Positions 28,109-38,109 are shown, numbered from the stretch's first letter. The stretch is DNA of 64,000 nucleotides from Pseudomonas sp. Leaf48 (GCF_001421885.1 NZ_LMLH01000004.1:203163-267162); one strand, 5' to 3'. Program-made: numbers and translations. Notes: generated from the sequence alone by a model not told the origin.

Positions 28109-28738
28109 ATGAAGAAATTGATCGTGAGTCTGCTGTTGACCGTGGGCATCTCCGGCATGGCCCATGCTGCAGGTGAGCCAGTAAAACCTGGTGACAAAGC
28201 CGCCGGCCAGGCAAAAGCCGCCGTATGTGGCGCCTGCCACGGCCCGGATGGCAACAGCATGGCGCCAAACTTTCCGAAGCTGGCGGGTCAGGGTGAACGC
28301 TACCTGACCAAGCAATTGCACGACATCAAGTCGGGCAAGCGCACCGTTCTGGAAATGACCGGCCTGCTGACCAACCTGAGCGATCAGGACCTGGCGGATA
28401 TCTCCGCCTACTTCGCCAGCCAGAATGGCAGCGTCGGTGCAGCCGATCCGAAAGTGGTGTCTCGCGGTGAAGCCCTGTTCCGTGGTGGTGACCTGGCCAA
28501 GGGCCTGCCAGCCTGCACCGGCTGCCACTCGCCTAATGGCGCGGGTAACGCTGCCGCCGGCTTCCCGCATTTGGGTGGCCAGCACGCTCAATACATCGCC
28601 AAGCAGCTGACCGACTTCCGCAAGGAAGAAGGTGGTCGCACCAACGATGGTGACGCCAAAACCATGCAGACCATCGCCAAGCGACTGAGCGACGAAGATA
28701 TCGCGGCGGTATCGAGCTACATTCAAGGCCTGCACTGA
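28109..28738 (+). CDS. cc4: Diheme cytochrome c4
   Basis: 209 residues: signal peptide (AHA-AG), then two homologous cytochrome c halves with CGACH and CTGCH heme sites and GLLTNLSDQDLADISAYFAS / RLSDEDIAAVSSYIQGL helices closing each half. Transfers electrons in the periplasm, often to terminal oxidases. Followed by a terminator at 28818. Confidence 0.95.
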   Translation: MKKLIVSLLLTVGISGMAHAAGEPVKPGDKAAGQAKAAVCGACHGPDGNSMAPNFPKLAGQGERYLTKQLHDIKSGKRTVLEMTGLLTNLSDQDLADISAYFASQNGSVGAADPKVVSRGEALFRGGDLAKGLPACTGCHSPNGAGNAAAGFPHLGGQHAQYIAKQLTDFRKEEGGRTNDGDAKTMQTIAKRLSDEDIAAVSSYIQGLH

Positions 28739-28817
28739 GGCCGGCGGATCGGGCGTTGAACGGGGCGGATATTTCTTGCAACGTTAACGCTCGATTAATC
28801 CGTCACAGCAAGTATAA

Positions 28818-28844
28818 AAAGGGTGGCTTTGGCCGCCCTTTTTT
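28818..28844 (+). terminator. Intrinsic terminator after cytochrome c4
   Basis: AAGGGTGGC, 3-base loop, GGCCGCCCTT followed by T6. Confidence 0.85.
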
Positions 28845-28937
28845 GTGGCCGCTACCGTTACACTACAGAACTCAGCCCGCCCCGGCCTGTCTGAAAACAG
28901 GCCGCGCGAGGCCATAAAATTTGTCCAGGAGTAAAGC

Positions 28938-29579
28938 ATGCGTAATCTGATCATCAGCGCCGCATTTGTCGCTGCCAGCCTGTTCGGCATGACTGCCCAG
29001 GCCGCTGAAACCCCCGCTGCACCTTATGTCGAACTGAGCAATCCGGTTCCGGTGGCAGTACCTGGCAAGATCGAGGTGGTAGAGCTGTTCTGGTACGGTT
29101 GCCCGCACTGCTACTCCTTTGAGCCGGTGATCAACCCATGGGTCGAGAAACTGCCTTCGGACGTGAACTTCGTGCGTATTCCGGCCATGTTCGGCGGTCC
29201 GTGGAACGCGCACGGCCAGATGTTCCTGACCCTGGAGGCCATGGGCGTTGAGCACAAGGTTCACACTGCGGTATTCGAAGCGATCCAGAAAGAACACAAA
29301 AAGCTGACCGACAAAAATGACATGGCAGACTTCCTGGCTACCCAGGGCGTCGACAAGGAAAAGTTCCTGGCGACCTTTGACTCTTTCGCCATCAAGGGCC
29401 AGATCGTCAAGGCCACTGACCTTGCCAAAAAGTACGAAATCACTGGTGTGCCAACCTTGATCGTCAACGGCAAGTACCGCTTTGACGTGGGTTCTGCCGG
29501 GGGCGCCGAACAAGCTCTGCAACTGGCCGATAAACTGATCGACAAAGAGCGAGCGGCTGCCAAGGCTGCTGCTAACTAA
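28938..29579 (+). CDS. dsbA: Thiol:disulfide interchange protein DsbA
   Basis: 213 residues with signal peptide (AQA-AE). Thioredoxin fold with C55-P-H-C58 (FWYGCPHCYSFEP), helical insert, and cis-Pro loop GVPTLIV. Main periplasmic disulfide oxidant. ATG 28938 preceded by AGGAGTAAAGC. Neighbouring cytochromes c and a CSS-domain phosphodiesterase (33338) are potential clients. Confidence 0.97.
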   Translation: MRNLIISAAFVAASLFGMTAQAAETPAAPYVELSNPVPVAVPGKIEVVELFWYGCPHCYSFEPVINPWVEKLPSDVNFVRIPAMFGGPWNAHGQMFLTLEAMGVEHKVHTAVFEAIQKEHKKLTDKNDMADFLATQGVDKEKFLATFDSFAIKGQIVKATDLAKKYEITGVPTLIVNGKYRFDVGSAGGAEQALQLADKLIDKERAAAKAAAN

Positions 29580-29592
29580 GCGAACTGCTGCC

Positions 29593-30471
29593 ATGCGCCG
29601 CTGGGGCACTGAACGCGTTGTAGGCCTGCATGATCCGCGGGTCAACGAGCATCACCTGGAGTCGACAGGTTTGCCGGCTGATAGCCGGCTGCGCCTGCTC
29701 AGCTTCAATATTCAGGTAGGCATCAGCACAGAGCGGTATCGGCATTACCTGACCCGGGGCTGGCAGCATCTGCTGCCGCACACCGGGCGTTCCGACAACT
29801 TGCAGAAAATCGGCAGTCTGCTGGGCGACTTCGACCTGGTTGCCTTGCAGGAAGCCGACGGCGGCAGCCTGCGTTCCGGCTACGTCAATCAAGTCGAGCA
29901 CCTGGCTCAGCTCGGGGCCTTTCCTTACTGGTATCAGCAGCTCAATCGCAATCTCGGCCGTCTTGGCCAGCACAGCAATGGCGTGCTCAGCCGTCTGCGC
30001 CCCTGGGCGATCGAGGACCATCCGTTGCCCGGTCCAAAAGGTCGCGGGGCCATTCTGGTGCGCTTTGGCGAGGGCCCTGAAGCGCTGGTGGTAGTCATGA
30101 TGCACCTTGCGCTCGGAGCCCGTGCCCGCAGCCTGCAACTGGCGTACATCCGCGAGTTGATTGGCGGCTACAAGCATCAGGTGCTCATGGGCGACATGAA
30201 CACCCACGCCAGCGATCTGCTGCAACATTCACCTCTACGCGACCTTGGACTGCTCGCCCCGCAACTGGAAGCGACGTTCCCAAGCTGGCGGCCCCAGCGA
30301 TGCCTTGACCATATCCTGTTGAGCCCGAGCCTGACCCTGGAGAAGGTCGAGGTGCTGGCCCAGCCCATTTCCGATCACCTGCCGGTCGCGGTAGAGATTC
30401 GTCTGCCGGGTTCACTCACGGCCGATGCATTGCCCGCGTTGAGCCCTGCCCTTCGCGGATCCGATGAATGA
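29593..30471 (+). CDS. Endonuclease/exonuclease/phosphatase (EEP) family protein
   Basis: 292 residues, cytosolic, no signal peptide. EEP motifs in order: LSFNIQVG (Asn), ALQEADGG (catalytic Glu), GDMNTHA (Asp/Asn), LDHILLS and SDHLPVAVE (Asp-His). Substrate (nucleic acid, phospholipid or sugar phosphate) cannot be told. It starts 13 bp after dsbA and overlaps the diguanylate cyclase by 4 bp (ATGA), so the two are coupled. Confidence 0.9.
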   Translation: MRRWGTERVVGLHDPRVNEHHLESTGLPADSRLRLLSFNIQVGISTERYRHYLTRGWQHLLPHTGRSDNLQKIGSLLGDFDLVALQEADGGSLRSGYVNQVEHLAQLGAFPYWYQQLNRNLGRLGQHSNGVLSRLRPWAIEDHPLPGPKGRGAILVRFGEGPEALVVVMMHLALGARARSLQLAYIRELIGGYKHQVLMGDMNTHASDLLQHSPLRDLGLLAPQLEATFPSWRPQRCLDHILLSPSLTLEKVEVLAQPISDHLPVAVEIRLPGSLTADALPALSPALRGSDE

Positions 30472-32381
30472 GTGACGACGCACAGCGCTGGAAAGAGAAA
30501 TACCTCAAAAGCATTGAACAACAGGAAAAGCTCGAGCGTCGATGGGACGCACGGCTCGACTTGTTGCGTCGTGGCCTGGTGCGCAGCACCCTGGCGGCGG
30601 AGGGTACCGATCGTGCCGTTGATCTATGCATGAAGGAAATGCGTGAAGTCGTGCGCACCGATGACATGGACGCCGGTCTTGCCGCCCTTATCCCGCGTCT
30701 GGAAAAAGCCGTACTCGATTCCGAGCAGCGTCGCGAAACCCGGATCAATCAGACCAGCGCCGCCCTGACAGCACTGGTCACACAGCTGCAGAAATTGCCC
30801 CTGCCACGGGAAGTGAGTCGACCGCTCAAGGGTTTCGCCAAACAACTGGGCGCCAGGGTCGGCCACGCGCGCGAGATCCCGTTACTGTTAAGTGAGCTGA
30901 GCGGCTTGCAGGGCAAGGCCTTGAGTCAACTGGAAACCCCGACAGAACCCGGTCGGCCTGGTTTATTGCAACGGTTGTTCGGCCACCAGCAATTGGAGGA
31001 AGCCACCGAAACGGTCGCGGCCAAGGCCCCACAAACCGTTGCAACTGCGGCTGGCGCGCTAACCGACGCAGCAGTGGACCATGTCGCTCCACCACCTGCG
31101 CGCGTTGAGTCGGCAATGGCCGCTTTGGCGGTGGCCGAGGCCACCGGGTTGCAGGCCTCCAGTATCGACGCGCCCACTGTTCGCGAGCAGGAAATCAATC
31201 CTGACGAATTGACGCCGGCAGTTCTCCCGTCAAGCTTGCTGATGCCAGCGCCGGTCCTGGAGAAGATAACCGCCGTCGATCCGGAGCATCCAGACCCCGA
31301 TTTTCATTATTCCCTCCCGGATTCCCCCGAGCCTTCCTACAGCTCGGTAGCACTTCACATCGAAGAAACATTGCTGGGACTGCTCGACGACCTGACGCTA
31401 CCCGAGCGCCATCGTCCGCAAGCCGAGGCGATGCGTTATCGCTTGAAAAACGGGATGAACTGGTACGAATTACTACCCATACTCGACGATTTCGCCACCC
31501 TGATGCTGGCCATCACTGACAGTGGCCAACATGAGTTCGAAGCCTATCTGCAGCGGCTGAACGAGCGCCTGGAGTCGTTCCAGAGCAATTTGCAGGCAGC
31601 CACAGCCGGCCACGCCGAGAACCATTCGGCCGCGCGCGCGATGGACACGCAGATCCGCGAGCAGGTCGACGGTTTGCAGAGCAGCATGCAAGAGGCAGCC
31701 GACCTGGACGATCTCAAGCGTGTGCTTGAGAACCATCTCGAAGGCCTGCTTGGAACCATGGACCAACATCAGAAGCAGCGTGACGAGCGCGAGCAGGAAG
31801 TTGCGGCGCGTCTGCACGGCCTGGCGGAGCGTGTCGCTCACATGGAGCAGGAGGCACAGGGTTACCGCGAGCACCTTGAAGAACAGCGCCAGAAGGCCTT
31901 GGTGGACCCCTTGACCGGCTTGCCCAACCGGGCCGCCTGGAGTGAGCGACTGGATCATGAAATCAGCCAATGGCAGCAACAAGGCGATACGCTGCTGCTG
32001 GCCATGCTCGACCTCGATCATTTCAAACGCATCAACGACAACTATGGGCACCTGGCCGGCGACAAAGTGTTGAAAATTATCGCCAGTGTGTTGCGCAAGC
32101 GCCTGCGCAGAACAGATTTCATTGCCCGGTTCGGCGGAGAGGAGTTTGTACTGCTGATGCCGTCCACCGTGCCGGCGGCGGGCCTGAAGTTGCTGGAAAG
32201 TCTGCGCGCCGCGATAGAGGCCTGCCCGTTTCATTTCAAGGGCGAACCGGTGACCGTCACCATTTCCAGCGGAATGACCGCATTCAGATCCGGTGAGCAC
32301 AGCGATCAAGTGCTTAAAAGAGCCGATCAGGCACTGTACCGTGCAAAAAATGCCGGTCGTAACCGGGTGGAGCCGGGCTGA
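30468..32381 (+). CDS. dgcH: Diguanylate cyclase with long N-terminal coiled-coil region
   Basis: 637 residues, no membrane helix. Residues 1-~470 are helical and Gln/Glu-rich with a Pro/Ala linker (~200-290); ~400-470 is a coiled coil. The GGDEF domain begins at DPLTGLPNR (~480); active site G556-G-E-E-F560 and inhibitory I-site R547-x2-D550 are intact, so synthesis of c-di-GMP with product inhibition is expected. Position after dsbA and the EEP gene matches PA5487 (DgcH) of P. aeruginosa. Confidence 0.92.
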   Translation: MSDDAQRWKEKYLKSIEQQEKLERRWDARLDLLRRGLVRSTLAAEGTDRAVDLCMKEMREVVRTDDMDAGLAALIPRLEKAVLDSEQRRETRINQTSAALTALVTQLQKLPLPREVSRPLKGFAKQLGARVGHAREIPLLLSELSGLQGKALSQLETPTEPGRPGLLQRLFGHQQLEEATETVAAKAPQTVATAAGALTDAAVDHVAPPPARVESAMAALAVAEATGLQASSIDAPTVREQEINPDELTPAVLPSSLLMPAPVLEKITAVDPEHPDPDFHYSLPDSPEPSYSSVALHIEETLLGLLDDLTLPERHRPQAEAMRYRLKNGMNWYELLPILDDFATLMLAITDSGQHEFEAYLQRLNERLESFQSNLQAATAGHAENHSAARAMDTQIREQVDGLQSSMQEAADLDDLKRVLENHLEGLLGTMDQHQKQRDEREQEVAARLHGLAERVAHMEQEAQGYREHLEEQRQKALVDPLTGLPNRAAWSERLDHEISQWQQQGDTLLLAMLDLDHFKRINDNYGHLAGDKVLKIIASVLRKRLRRTDFIARFGGEEFVLLMPSTVPAAGLKLLESLRAAIEACPFHFKGEPVTVTISSGMTAFRSGEHSDQVLKRADQALYRAKNAGRNRVEPG

Positions 32382-32484
32382 TCGCCAATCGTTTCATTTG
32401 GTTTAATTCAAGGCGATTGCCATCCGCATCCAAGGCAGTACGTTACACTGTTGCATTATTGACTTGCGTGCATCACCTTCAGCC

Positions 32485-33264
32485 ATGAAATATTTCGCTC
32501 TAATCCTATCGCTGATACTTCTCGCCGGCTGTGCCAGTGGCCCCCGGTTCGACACCAGTCATGCTTCGGCCAATCACGACAGCCGCATTCAGTTTGTGGT
32601 GGTCCACTACACCAGTGCCTCACTGGAGCGCTCGCTGCAGTTGTTGACCCATGGTGAAGTCAGCAGCCACTACCTGATCGGTGACGACAAGGGGGCAACC
32701 ATCTACAAGCTGATGGACGAAAACCTGCGGTCGTGGCACGCGGGGGAAAGTGAATGGGATGGGCGTACCTGGCTGAACTCCAGCTCCATCGGCATCGAAA
32801 TCGTCAATCCGGGCTTCACCGACACTCCGACGGGGCGCGTTTGGTATCCGTACACCGAAGATCAGGTGCAGTCCTTGATCGTACTGCTCAAAGACATCAG
32901 CAAGCGCTACAACATCAGCCCTCGCAATATTATCGGTCACAGCGATATCGCGCCGCTGCGCAAGCTTGACCCGGGCCCCTTGTTCCCCTGGAAGCGTCTG
33001 GCTGCCGAAGGCATGGGCATCTGGCCGAATGAACAGGCGGTTGCACGTCAGCAGATGCAGTTCGCCGACCGATTGCCGAGCGTCAGCTGGTTTCAGGCGC
33101 AATTGGCACGGTTGGGTTATGCCACGCCGCAAACCGGTGAGCTGGATGTAGCAACGCGTCATGTGATCGCGGCATTCCAGATGCATTTCCGCCCTTCCCG
33201 CTTCGACGGTACTCCGGATGCGCAAACCGCGGCCTTGTTACTGGTGTTGAACCAGACAAAATAA
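32485..33264 (+). CDS. ampDh2: AmpD-like N-acetylmuramoyl-L-alanine amidase lipoprotein
   Basis: 259 residues from ATG 32485 (MKYFALI). Lipobox LLAGCAS places Cys at ~17. Amidase_2 domain with zinc ligands H (VVVHYTS), H (IIGHSDIAP) and D (KLDPGPLFPW), and catalytic Glu (WHAGESEW). C-terminal ~70 residues form a peptidoglycan-binding domain (LARLGYATPQTGELDVATR). Cleaves stem peptides from murein or anhydro-muropeptides in the periplasm. Symbol follows the syntenic P. aeruginosa gene. Confidence 0.9.
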   Translation: MKYFALILSLILLAGCASGPRFDTSHASANHDSRIQFVVVHYTSASLERSLQLLTHGEVSSHYLIGDDKGATIYKLMDENLRSWHAGESEWDGRTWLNSSSIGIEIVNPGFTDTPTGRVWYPYTEDQVQSLIVLLKDISKRYNISPRNIIGHSDIAPLRKLDPGPLFPWKRLAAEGMGIWPNEQAVARQQMQFADRLPSVSWFQAQLARLGYATPQTGELDVATRHVIAAFQMHFRPSRFDGTPDAQTAALLLVLNQTK

Positions 33265-33337
33265 TGACGCCCGCCGGACGGTTCGGGCGTTTTCTCCATC
33301 AGCAGCTATAACTCATTGGTAATCCATCGGATATTCC

Positions 33338-34954
33338 ATGATGACTGCTGCTCGAGAAACCTTCCGTAGCTGGTTCTATCGCCCCTGGTTTCTGGGGCTG
33401 CTGGCTGCTGCCGTGAGCGCAACGTTATTGATGACCGGCAGCCTGTTCGTCGCCATGCATCAGGTGGAACAGAATGAAAGCCTGGAAATGAATGCCCAGG
33501 GCGAGCGATTCCTCGCCCGCCTGGAGCAGCTTTTCGGACAACTGCGTGAAAGCCTCGATGATCTTGAGGCACAGCCGCTGCGAGCCTGCGACTATGAAAT
33601 GATCGCGACGTTGCAGCAGGTCAGTTTCAATTACCGCTTCGTCTACGAAGCTGCGTACATGGACGATTCGCGGATCTGTTCCAATCGGCCCCGACAGGAA
33701 GGGCTGTCGCTGATACGCGCGCCGGATATTCAGGGCCCCACCTACAGCTATTGGCTCAATACCACCACCGAACCTGATGAAAACCGCGCGGCGCTGATGC
33801 TCGGGCGGGGCAATTTCAGGGTAGCAACATCGCGCGGGCATCTGACCGATATGGTCGATCTGTCGCCGGGTAGCAGCCTTTTGGTGGTGCTCGACCATGG
33901 CAAACGGGCGATTCCGGTCCTGGGTGTCTCACAGGTCTGGCCGCCGACCGAAGCATGGCCACCGAAAAAACGTGATGCGCTGCAAGTTACTCAGACTCGT
34001 CTGATTTACCGTATGCCCACGGACAACCCGGAATATCAATTGGTGTTGATCACCCCGCGCACCGGCCTGCATATTCCAGCGGTCTGGTGGTGGCTGGTGC
34101 CGGCGAGCCTGACGCTGGGTATTTTTGTGGGTTTCCTGGTGTATCTGCTGGCCTGTCAGCGGCAATCGCTGGACGCCGAGTTGACGGGTGCCATTCGTCG
34201 AGGCGAATTGCAGGTGCTGTACCAACCTATCTTCGACCTCGACAGCCGCAACTGCGTGGGAGCCGAAGCCTTGCTGCGCTGGCGGCGGCCGGACGGTAGC
34301 CTGACCAGTCCTGATCTGTTTATCCCGATGGCGGAAAATTCCGGGCAGATTCGCCAGATGACAGACTTCGTTCTGCAGCGCCTGCTGGAGCAACTCGGGC
34401 AGTTACTGCGCGCCAACCCTCAACTGTACATCTCGGTGAATCTTGCCGCGTGTGATGTGATGGTGCCGCGGATCGGCCAGGTAATGGCGCGTCTTCTGAC
34501 CCTGCACCGGGTTGCGGCGAGGCAAATTGCTTTTGAAGTGACCGAACGCGGTTTGATTGATGTGGTGGTGGCCCGGGAAAACCTGCAGGCCTTGCGGGAC
34601 GTCGGGCACCAGGTGCTGATCGATGACTTTGGCACCGGCTATTGCAGTCTTGCCTACCTGCAAACGCTGCCGGTGGATTGCCTGAAAATCGACAAGGCGT
34701 TTATCGATGCTCTGGGTCATGATGCTGCCAGCAGCGGTGTGGCTCCCCATATCATTCACATGGCGCAGTCATTGCACCTGAAGGTGATTGCCGAAGGTAT
34801 CGAGCTTGAGTCCCAGGCCGCACTCCTGAGCAGCGAAGGGGTGAAATTCGGTCAAGGCTGGCTGTTCGCCCATGCGCTGAGTGCGGTGCAGTTTATCGAA
34901 CTGATCACGCGGGGGCGCCGACGGGCCGGTCGACGCGTAGAGGATGAGGCGTGA
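33338..34954 (+). CDS. c-di-GMP phosphodiesterase, periplasmic CSS-type sensor plus EAL domain
   Basis: 538 residues. TM1 (~20-40), periplasmic domain with C84 (LRACDYE) and C114 (RICSNR, a CSS-like motif), TM2 (~252-272), then EAL domain: E310 (GAEALLRW), NLAAC, EVTERG, D429-D430 (IDDFGTGY), K in CLKIDKAF and E in IAEGIE, so catalysis looks intact. In E. coli CSS-domain EAL proteins, a DsbA-made disulfide between such cysteines holds activity down; dsbA is 4 kb upstream. Ends 7 bp from the convergent kinB. Confidence 0.92.
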   Translation: MMTAARETFRSWFYRPWFLGLLAAAVSATLLMTGSLFVAMHQVEQNESLEMNAQGERFLARLEQLFGQLRESLDDLEAQPLRACDYEMIATLQQVSFNYRFVYEAAYMDDSRICSNRPRQEGLSLIRAPDIQGPTYSYWLNTTTEPDENRAALMLGRGNFRVATSRGHLTDMVDLSPGSSLLVVLDHGKRAIPVLGVSQVWPPTEAWPPKKRDALQVTQTRLIYRMPTDNPEYQLVLITPRTGLHIPAVWWWLVPASLTLGIFVGFLVYLLACQRQSLDAELTGAIRRGELQVLYQPIFDLDSRNCVGAEALLRWRRPDGSLTSPDLFIPMAENSGQIRQMTDFVLQRLLEQLGQLLRANPQLYISVNLAACDVMVPRIGQVMARLLTLHRVAARQIAFEVTERGLIDVVVARENLQALRDVGHQVLIDDFGTGYCSLAYLQTLPVDCLKIDKAFIDALGHDAASSGVAPHIIHMAQSLHLKVIAEGIELESQAALLSSEGVKFGQGWLFAHALSAVQFIELITRGRRRAGRRVEDEA

Positions 34955-34961
34955 AATCGCT

Positions 34962-36752
34962 TTACACCGTCAGCGCCATGTAGAACTGGGTACCTTGCCC
35001 CGGACGTGAATACACGCCCATGCGTCCGCCGTGCAATTGCACGATTTCCTTGCACAATGCCAGGCCGAGTCCGGCCCCGCCCTTCTTGCGCCCGACCTGA
35101 ACGAACGGTTCAAAGATGCGGCCTTGCTGACCGTAGGCAATACCTTCGCCGTTGTCCTCGACGCTGATGATTACCCGGTCACCATGGCGCCGGGCGTGCA
35201 GTCGGATTCGCCCGCCTGGGCCCGTATGGCGCAACGCATTGTCGATCAGGTTGTCGAGCACTCGTTCAAGTTGCGGCTGATCGGCCTGCAATCGCGGCAA
35301 TGGCTCCAGCAGTTCGAGTAATAGATCGATTTCTTTCTGCTCGGCCACCTCGGTAAAGCGTGCGCGGGCCTGTTCCAGCAAATCCTCGATGGAACAGGGT
35401 GCCAGGGTGAGCTTCTGCAATCCATTCTGGTAGCGGGAGAAGTTCAGCAGGTCATTGATCAGTTGCATCAGACGCTGCATTTCTTCATTCACCGTGTCCA
35501 GCAGGTCGGCTTCCCGGGAATCCTGGGGAAAGTGCGCGCGTTCGCGGAACAGACCAAAGGCCATGTGCATGCCGGTGACTGGCGTGCGCAGTTCATGGGA
35601 CGCGCGCAATACAAACTCGCTGCGAACCCGTTCAAAGGCACGTTGTTCGGTTACATCATGCAGCACCATCACCGCGCCGAGAATATGGCCCTGGGTATGG
35701 CTGACCGGGGTCAGGCTGAATGTCAGCAGTCGCGACTCGCCGTCGACTTCGATGCTCAAGTCTTCCGGTGCCCGTTCCAGGGTACCGCCACGCAACACCA
35801 GTTGCAGTTGTTCATCGAGCTCGGGACGTCCCAGCGCGGCCCCCAGTCCTTGACCCAGTCGATCGGTGTCCCAGCCCAATTGGCGCTGGGCCACGGGGTT
35901 AAGGTGTTCCAGCTGGCCCTGACGGTCGATCATCAGAAGGCCGTCGTCGATACTGTCGAGCACGGACTGCAAGCGTTGCTGACCCGCCAACAGCTCATCG
36001 ACGTTGGTAGCCTGATGTTCTCGCAATGCCTCGGCCATGATCCCGAACCGCCGGGTCAACTGGTTCAGCTCCACCGCCGACGAGATCGGCAGCGTGACAT
36101 CGAAGTTACCCTGTCCGATGTTATCCGCAGCCTGGGCCAGTGCCTCGATGGGCGCACCAAATCGCCGGGAGATGGCGTGAGCCGTGACGAAACCGATGAT
36201 CAGTACAGCCAGCCCCACCAGTCCCAACAGGCCGGCAATCAGCAGTGCGCGTTCGCGGGCCAGGCGCTCCGTTTCGTTGATGGTAGCGAGTGCGCGCTTG
36301 TGTTCAGCGATCAGGCCGTTGCGCAGCGCATTGAATTTGTTGGTCAGATCATCGTTGCGGTTGAGCGCATTCGAGGGGTCGGGGGACATTTCGTAGGCCT
36401 GTATGAAACTCAGGTAGTCCGCCTTGGCTTTTCGGAAACCGAATTCGCTATCCTCGTGCGCAGGGTCCTGGGCGATGCCTTCTTCCAGCAGCTCGAAGTA
36501 ATGCTGCTTCGAGGCCGCGAAGGCGGCGGAATCCGGTTGCTCGCGAAGCATGATGATCAGTTGATCGCCCAGGGCCTGACGCAGCTTGAGACCTATGTCC
36601 AGGGTGGTGAAGTTATTGCGCAGCAGCGCTTCCTGGTTGCTGGCCATCTGTATCACGCTGACCAGTCCGAGCAGCAGCCCGAGCAACGCTACCGTGATCA
36701 GTGCGGAGAAACTCAGGAAAAGCCGGGTCCGCAACTTCATCGCCAGTTTCAT
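34962..36752 (-). CDS. kinB: Sensor histidine kinase KinB
   Basis: 596 residues from ATG 36752 (MKLAMKL). TM1 ~9-33, periplasmic helical sensor, TM2 ~165-188, HAMP, PAS (~255-360), HisKA with phospho-His in RASHELRTPVTG, and HATPase motifs NLIDNALRHTG, EDNGEGI and GGAGLGLA. KinB phosphorylates or dephosphorylates AlgB and controls alginate and virulence traits. Encoded 10 bp after algB in one operon. Confidence 0.95.
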   Translation of the reverse strand: MKLAMKLRTRLFLSFSALITVALLGLLLGLVSVIQMASNQEALLRNNFTTLDIGLKLRQALGDQLIIMLREQPDSAAFAASKQHYFELLEEGIAQDPAHEDSEFGFRKAKADYLSFIQAYEMSPDPSNALNRNDDLTNKFNALRNGLIAEHKRALATINETERLARERALLIAGLLGLVGLAVLIIGFVTAHAISRRFGAPIEALAQAADNIGQGNFDVTLPISSAVELNQLTRRFGIMAEALREHQATNVDELLAGQQRLQSVLDSIDDGLLMIDRQGQLEHLNPVAQRQLGWDTDRLGQGLGAALGRPELDEQLQLVLRGGTLERAPEDLSIEVDGESRLLTFSLTPVSHTQGHILGAVMVLHDVTEQRAFERVRSEFVLRASHELRTPVTGMHMAFGLFRERAHFPQDSREADLLDTVNEEMQRLMQLINDLLNFSRYQNGLQKLTLAPCSIEDLLEQARARFTEVAEQKEIDLLLELLEPLPRLQADQPQLERVLDNLIDNALRHTGPGGRIRLHARRHGDRVIISVEDNGEGIAYGQQGRIFEPFVQVGRKKGGAGLGLALCKEIVQLHGGRMGVYSRPGQGTQFYMALTV

Positions 36753-36762
36753 CGGATGTAGC

Positions 36763-38109
36763 TCACAAATTGTACTGCTTGCGTTTTCGATACAGCGTCG
36801 AGGCATCGATTCCGAGGGTTTTCGCCGCTTGATCGAGGGTGTCGGCCGTGGCAAGCACTGCGCCGATGTGGGCTTTTTCCAGTTCGTCCAGGCTCAGTGC
36901 CGCGCCAATGCGCGGTGCGTTGTTGGCGGGTGTCTCGGCCATGCCCAAGTGGCTGATCTCGACCCGCTCCTGTGGACAAATGATGCTCGCCCGTTCGATC
37001 ACGTTGCGCAGTTCGCGGATATTACCCGGCCAGCGATAGCTCAGCAGTGCTTCCCGTGCCTCATCACTGAAGGCCCGAGCCGGGCGCGCGTATTCCTTGA
37101 CGAACCGTGCCAGAAAGCGGTCAGCCAGAGTGAGGATATCCTCGCGGCGTTCGCGCAACGGCGGCAGGTGCAGGGTGATGACGTTCAGGCGATAAAGAAG
37201 GTCCTCGCGGAAGCGACCGTCGCGAACCATGTCTTCAAGGTTCTGGTTGGTGGCGGCGAGGATTCGAACATCGGCGCGACGGGTGACCGGGTCGCCGACT
37301 CGCTCATATTCCTTGTCTTGAATGAAGCGCAGCAACTTGGGTTGCAAAATCAGCGGGAAGTCACCGATCTCGTCAAGAAACAGCGTTCCGCCGTCCGCCT
37401 GATTAACTCGCCCGAGCGTGCTTTCACTGGCACCGGTGAAGGCGCCACGGCTGTGGCCGAACAATTCGCTCTCCATGAGTTCGGCGGTAAGAGAGGGGCA
37501 GTTGATCGTTGTGCAGGATTTTTTCGCGCGCTTGCTCCAGCCGTGAATGGCCTGGGATAGCTCGCCCTTACCGGTGCCGGACTCACCGAGAATCAAAATA
37601 TTGGCGTCGGTAGTAGCGACCTGGCGTGCGGTTTCGAGTACCACTTTCATCGCAGGGCTGTGAGAGTCGAGGCCGTCCTTGGGTTTGCGAATTTCACCTT
37701 CCAGGGCTTCCAGTCGCGCAGACAGCTGTCGCACCTCCAGCTGCTTGGCCGTGGCCAGCCGCAGTTGATCGGGGCTGCACGGTTTGACCAGATAATCAGC
37801 CGCGCCAGCCTGAATGGCGTCTACGGCGGTGTCGACAGCCGAATGCGCGGTGACTATTACCACGCGCATCCAGGGTGCCTGAACGCGCATTTGGGCCAGC
37901 ACATCCAGACCATTGTCTTCGCCCAGACGCAGGTCGAGAAAGCACAAATCGAAGACCTGCCGTTGCAGCAACGCCTCCGCCTGCGTAGCACTGGTGGCGG
38001 TGGCTACGCTGTAGCCTTCATCTTCGAGGCAATAACGAAAAGTACGCAGGATGGCGGATTCGTCGTCCACCAGAAGAATGCGGCCTTGATGCTCAGTGGC
38101 GGATTCCAT
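36763..38109 (-). CDS. algB: NtrC-family response regulator AlgB
   Basis: 448 residues. Receiver domain with phospho-Asp in CFLDLRLGED and Lys in LVKPCS; AAA+ domain with Walker A GESGTGKGE and the sigma-54 contact loop GAFTGA; C-terminal Fis-type helix-turn-helix (DQAAKTLGIDASTLYRKRKQ). ATG 38109 gives the family length; the open frame to 38187 is not needed. Intact GAFTGA means it can in principle act with sigma-54, and a sigma-54 promoter lies in the divergent intergenic region. Confidence 0.96.
   Translation of the reverse strand: MESATEHQGRILLVDDESAILRTFRYCLEDEGYSVATATSATQAEALLQRQVFDLCFLDLRLGEDNGLDVLAQMRVQAPWMRVVIVTAHSAVDTAVDAIQAGAADYLVKPCSPDQLRLATAKQLEVRQLSARLEALEGEIRKPKDGLDSHSPAMKVVLETARQVATTDANILILGESGTGKGELSQAIHGWSKRAKKSCTTINCPSLTAELMESELFGHSRGAFTGASESTLGRVNQADGGTLFLDEIGDFPLILQPKLLRFIQDKEYERVGDPVTRRADVRILAATNQNLEDMVRDGRFREDLLYRLNVITLHLPPLRERREDILTLADRFLARFVKEYARPARAFSDEAREALLSYRWPGNIRELRNVIERASIICPQERVEISHLGMAETPANNAPRIGAALSLDELEKAHIGAVLATADTLDQAAKTLGIDASTLYRKRKQYNL

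Noticed and set aside
35463..36761. 432-codon plus-strand ORF opposite kinB
   Set aside because: Antisense shadow; the kinase on the other strand has every expected motif.
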